From Pseudomonas umsongensis (lineage in GTDB: Bacteria > Pseudomonadota > Gammaproteobacteria > Pseudomonadales > Pseudomonadaceae): 64,000 nucleotides of DNA. The position numbers and the translations under genes are program-made. The DNA is taken from positions 682,001-746,000 of the forward strand of contig NZ_NIWU01000002.1 of assembly GCF_002236105.1 (NCBI RefSeq), given 5' to 3'. Shown one piece after another: positions 61,774 to 64,000 of the stretch. How positions within the stretch are numbered: position 1 is the stretch's first letter; the number at the start of each line of letters is the position of its first letter. Below the pieces are notes generated by a model. It worked only from the letters and a program-made list of their open reading frames with translations, was not told the DNA's origin and ran no database searches.

Positions 61774-61827
61774 CATTCGCGGGCAAGCCTCGCTCCTACA
61801 GGGAAGGGTGGGGCTTGCTCGCGATGA
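61774..61827. repeat. degenerate REP-like inverted repeat
   Basis: TTCGCGGGCAAGCCTCGCTC and the inverted GGGGCTTGCTCGCGATG resemble family A arms with several changes and an indel. It lies just downstream of phaG. Confidence 0.6.
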
Positions 61828-61834
61828 CGCTACT

Positions 61835-62719
61835 TCACAGGGACAATGCATGGCGGTCCTGAACGTGGTGGAAACGCGGTCGGCTTTCGTGCTGTGCTGG
61901 CTTCAGGAACCCCAGCAGTGCATTGCGGCTGTCTCGGCAGGCGGCTTTGTGCTCCATGTCGAGAAAATGGCCAGTTGCATCCAGGGTCGTGAAGGTGGCG
62001 TGTTGCACGTGGTCGGCGAACAACCGTGCGCCCTCGGCGGCGGTGTATTCGTCCCATTCGCCGTTCATGAACAGCACCGGTACGTTGATTTTCTGCGCCG
62101 CCTTGAAGAAGCACTGGCGATCGCTGTGCAGCAAGTCGTTGATGTGGAAATGCATTTGCCCGTATTCGTGATCGGCCAGGCTGCTGACGTGGCGGTAGTT
62201 GAAGCGCTTGAACAGCGTCGGCAAGTGTTTGCCGATGGTGCTGTTGACCAGGTTGCCGACCCGGTCGCCATCGCGGCTACCGAGGTAGTCGACTCCGCGC
62301 TCGAGGTAATCGAGCATGTGCGCATTGATCTCCGGGGAGAACGAGCTGATCACGGCTTTTTCGATGCGCCGAGGTTGTTGGGCCAATGCGACCAGCGTCG
62401 CGGCGCCACCCCAGGAAAACGACAGCACGTGCTCGGCGGCGAAGTGGTCGATCAGTTCCAGGAGGATCTGCCCTTCGACTTCCTTGGTCAGCAGTTTCTC
62501 ATGCAGGTTGTGGGCTTTGGATTTGCCCGCGTAGGGCTGGTCGTAGCAGACGACATTGAACTGCGGGTGGAGGTTTTTAACGGTTTGTGCAAACGACGCA
62601 GTCGTGGCAAGCGAGCCGTTGACCAGAATAATGGTCTTTTCTGCGGCGTCTGCGCGATAGAACTCCGTGTAAACCCGATACTGACCCTGTATATCCAACA
62701 CAGCGATTTCTGGCCTCAT
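61835..62719 (-). CDS. phaG: 3-hydroxyacyl-ACP transacylase/thioesterase PhaG
   Basis: A 294-residue alpha/beta hydrolase-type enzyme starting MRPEIAVLDIQGQYRVYTEF, the same start as P. putida PhaG (about 295 aa). Marks are NGSLATTASFAQT (about 45-57), the nucleophile region FSWGGAATL (about 100) and GHFLDMEHK (about 251-259). It links fatty acid synthesis to polyhydroxyalkanoate monomer supply; its paralogue RhlA makes rhamnolipid precursors. PhaG is favoured by start and conserved blocks. CAGGAG precedes 62719. Confidence 0.87.
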   Translation of the reverse strand: MRPEIAVLDIQGQYRVYTEFYRADAAEKTIILVNGSLATTASFAQTVKNLHPQFNVVCYDQPYAGKSKAHNLHEKLLTKEVEGQILLELIDHFAAEHVLSFSWGGAATLVALAQQPRRIEKAVISSFSPEINAHMLDYLERGVDYLGSRDGDRVGNLVNSTIGKHLPTLFKRFNYRHVSSLADHEYGQMHFHINDLLHSDRQCFFKAAQKINVPVLFMNGEWDEYTAAEGARLFADHVQHATFTTLDATGHFLDMEHKAACRDSRNALLGFLKPAQHESRPRFHHVQDRHALSL

Positions 62720-63029
62720 GTCATAAGACTCCTGGCAAGCGGGTATGCGCGCAAATGAGATTGCACGAGCTTTGTGACAGGTAGGCATACGCCTTGAAAT
62801 TGTTAGCCCATGTCGATCCATGCAGCCCGGTCGACGGGTATTGTTATTGGCGGGCAGTCTGCCGGGTGAGGCCGGAACCCAAGGGTTCCTACCGGCAAAA
62901 AGTTTCTTGGATGTAATCCGTGACTCATCGGTCACATTTCGGCCGACGTCCTGATTCAAGCAGGCGTCACGTCATCGCGCAAGTGTCTTTGGTAAATTGT
63001 TCGACAACTTCTGCTGAGCGGTAGATTGC
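62720..63029. other. intergenic region between rsuA and phaG
   Basis: About 310 bp upstream of the minus-strand phaG and downstream of rsuA. An imperfect hairpin GACGTCCTG / CAGGCGTC at about 62944-62968 may end rsuA transcription. No other feature recognised. Confidence 0.4.
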
Positions 63030-63722
63030 TTAGATCAATTCGATCTCATGGTCGCTCAAAGGGCGGTATTCGCCGGGTTTCAGCGCGTTGTCGAGCGTCA
63101 GCGGGCCCATGCGTTCGCGGTGCAGGTGCGTTACTTTGTTGTTGAAGTGACCGAACATGCGCTTGACCTGGTGATACCGGCCTTCGACGATGCTCAGGCG
63201 CGCGCTTTTGGGACCCAGAAGCTCTAGCCCGGCGGGTTGGGTGGTGAGGTCTTCGAAGGCGAAATACAGCCCCTCGCGGAATTTGACCGCGTATTCGGGG
63301 CCGATGTCCTGCTCGGTTTCGACGTAGTAGACCTTCGCCAGTTTGGTCTGTGGCTGGGTCAGGCGTCGCGACCAACTGCCGTCATTGGTGATCAGCATCA
63401 GGCCGGTGGTGTTGAAGTCCAGGCGGCCGGCGATGTGCAGGTCATCCTTGTCTGGCTCCGCGATCAGGTCCAGTACGGTGCGGTGTTGGGGGTCGCGAGT
63501 GGCGCTGACGCATCCGGCGGGTTTATGCAGCATGAAGTGACGCAACGCCTTGCCGGCTTGCAGCACTTCGTCGTCGACTTCGACGCGGCTGAATTCGCGG
63601 ACGTCGGCGTGGGGATCGCTGACGGTCTGGCCGTCGATCCTGACGCGTTTTTCCACCAGCAACAGGCGCACCTGCTTTCGGTTGAAGCAGGGCAGGTTGC
63701 TGAGAAAACGGTCGACGCGCAT
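63030..63722 (-). CDS. rsuA: 16S rRNA pseudouridine-516 synthase RsuA
   Basis: A 230-residue enzyme with an N-terminal S4 domain (about 1-60, MRVDRFLSNLPCFNRKQVRL) and a RsuA/RluB/E/F-type catalytic domain with Asp in GRLDFNTTGL (about 99-108) and the end motif EGRYHQVKRMFGHF. Converts U516 of 16S rRNA to pseudouridine during assembly. It follows the CWC gene by 34 bp on the same strand. Confidence 0.9.
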   Translation of the reverse strand: MRVDRFLSNLPCFNRKQVRLLLVEKRVRIDGQTVSDPHADVREFSRVEVDDEVLQAGKALRHFMLHKPAGCVSATRDPQHRTVLDLIAEPDKDDLHIAGRLDFNTTGLMLITNDGSWSRRLTQPQTKLAKVYYVETEQDIGPEYAVKFREGLYFAFEDLTTQPAGLELLGPKSARLSIVEGRYHQVKRMFGHFNNKVTHLHRERMGPLTLDNALKPGEYRPLSDHEIELI

Positions 63723-63756
63723 GACTTGAAGATCGGTGAGTAAAGGGCGGCGTATC

Positions 63757-63975
63757 TTACGTGATCGGCCGGGCCGTTGCTTGCAACTGCGCCTCGACCT
63801 CGGCGCAACGCGGGCACAGGCAGGCTGCGTTGCGCAGCTCTGCAGGCAGCGCCTGGAGCACCGCCGGATCGATGCTGACGCCGTAGCACCAGCACGCCCT
63901 GTCCGCGGTTCGCGGGTCGGCCAGGGTGCAATCGTTGGGTGCGCCGCAAGCGGGGCAGAGGTCAGGCTTGGTCAT
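63757..63975 (-). CDS. cysteine-rich CWC zinc protein
   Basis: A 72-residue protein with the cysteine-rich CWC pattern: CPACGAPNDCTL (about 7-18), RACWCYGV (about 27-34) and CLCPRCAEVEA (about 52-62), which together bind zinc. It is upstream of rsuA on the same strand and may be co-transcribed. The start lies 25 bp from the window edge, leaving the promoter out of view. Confidence 0.85.
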   Translation of the reverse strand: MTKPDLCPACGAPNDCTLADPRTADRACWCYGVSIDPAVLQALPAELRNAACLCPRCAEVEAQLQATARPIT

Positions 63976-64000
63976 AGACAGGGTGTGGGAGCTCCACGCA

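Noticed and set aside
723..61827. CRISPR-like interpretation of the repeated palindromes
   Set aside because: The repeats are paired inverted REP arms scattered over many gaps, without regular spacers of equal length and without cas genes.
61748..62758. 336-codon plus-strand frame opposite phaG
   Set aside because: Shadow of phaG; the minus-strand product matches a known family over its whole length.

Overview
The window reads as a chromosomal segment of a Pseudomonas of the fluorescens group. It is GC-rich with G/C-ending codons, carries many REP/REPIN palindromes of the P. fluorescens kind, and encodes genus-typical sets: the complete pca pathway with PcaR, an EmhABC/TtgABC efflux operon with its TetR repressor, XenB, OlsBA, PhaG and CcoM. 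No rRNA, CRISPR array, integrase or intact transposase is visible. One tRNA-Gly(CCC) is present.

Layout. 1-3.2 kb: the end of an unidentified gene, two very small genes (one is CcoM with an Anr-type box), a PiT phosphate transporter and a small conserved gene. 3.5-16.3 kb: the protocatechuate branch of the beta-ketoadipate pathway in one block, pcaR-pcaK-pcaIJF-pcaHG-pcaT-pcaBDC plus an OprD-family porin facing the other way. Together these cover outer-membrane entry, inner-membrane uptake and every step from protocatechuate to succinyl-CoA and acetyl-CoA. PcaR-like boxes (GTTCGATAATCGC core) lie before pcaR, pcaK, pcaI and, on the minus strand, the porin. 16.5-24.8 kb: the emhABC operon and emhR with a recognisable operator, flanked by two AT-richer orphan genes. 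25-30 kb: a xenB-MFS-ArsR cassette, an ACP phosphodiesterase and the ornithine-lipid genes olsB-olsA. 30-40 kb: a serine hydrolase, an M20-MHS transporter-amidase-IclR cassette, YceI, a phospholipase-D/cardiolipin synthase-like protein and the GH3 enzyme BglX. 42-44.4 kb: lemA and two TPM-domain genes.

44.5-46.6 kb is the most unusual part. It is a compact phage-derived regulatory and lysis remnant: a solo LuxR-type HTH protein overlapping a holin-like gene, a CI-type repressor on the opposite strand, then a chain ending in an Ogr/Delta-type zinc-finger activator and an unknown protein, joined by ATGA overlaps. No integrase or structural genes accompany it.

46.7-64 kb is mostly ordinary accessory and housekeeping content: a methyltransferase, two DMT transporters, a PfpI-like protein, YegP, a DapA/class II aldolase pair with a divergent XRE-cupin regulator, a SIR2-like DUF4917 protein, LysR-LysE, a PAS-GAF-GGDEF cyclase, stress-type small proteins, Tam, HicAB, tRNA-Gly, PhaG, RsuA and a CWC zinc protein. 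REPINs of at least three sequence families sit in many intergenic gaps, usually just after stop codons; no cognate RAYT transposase is in the window.
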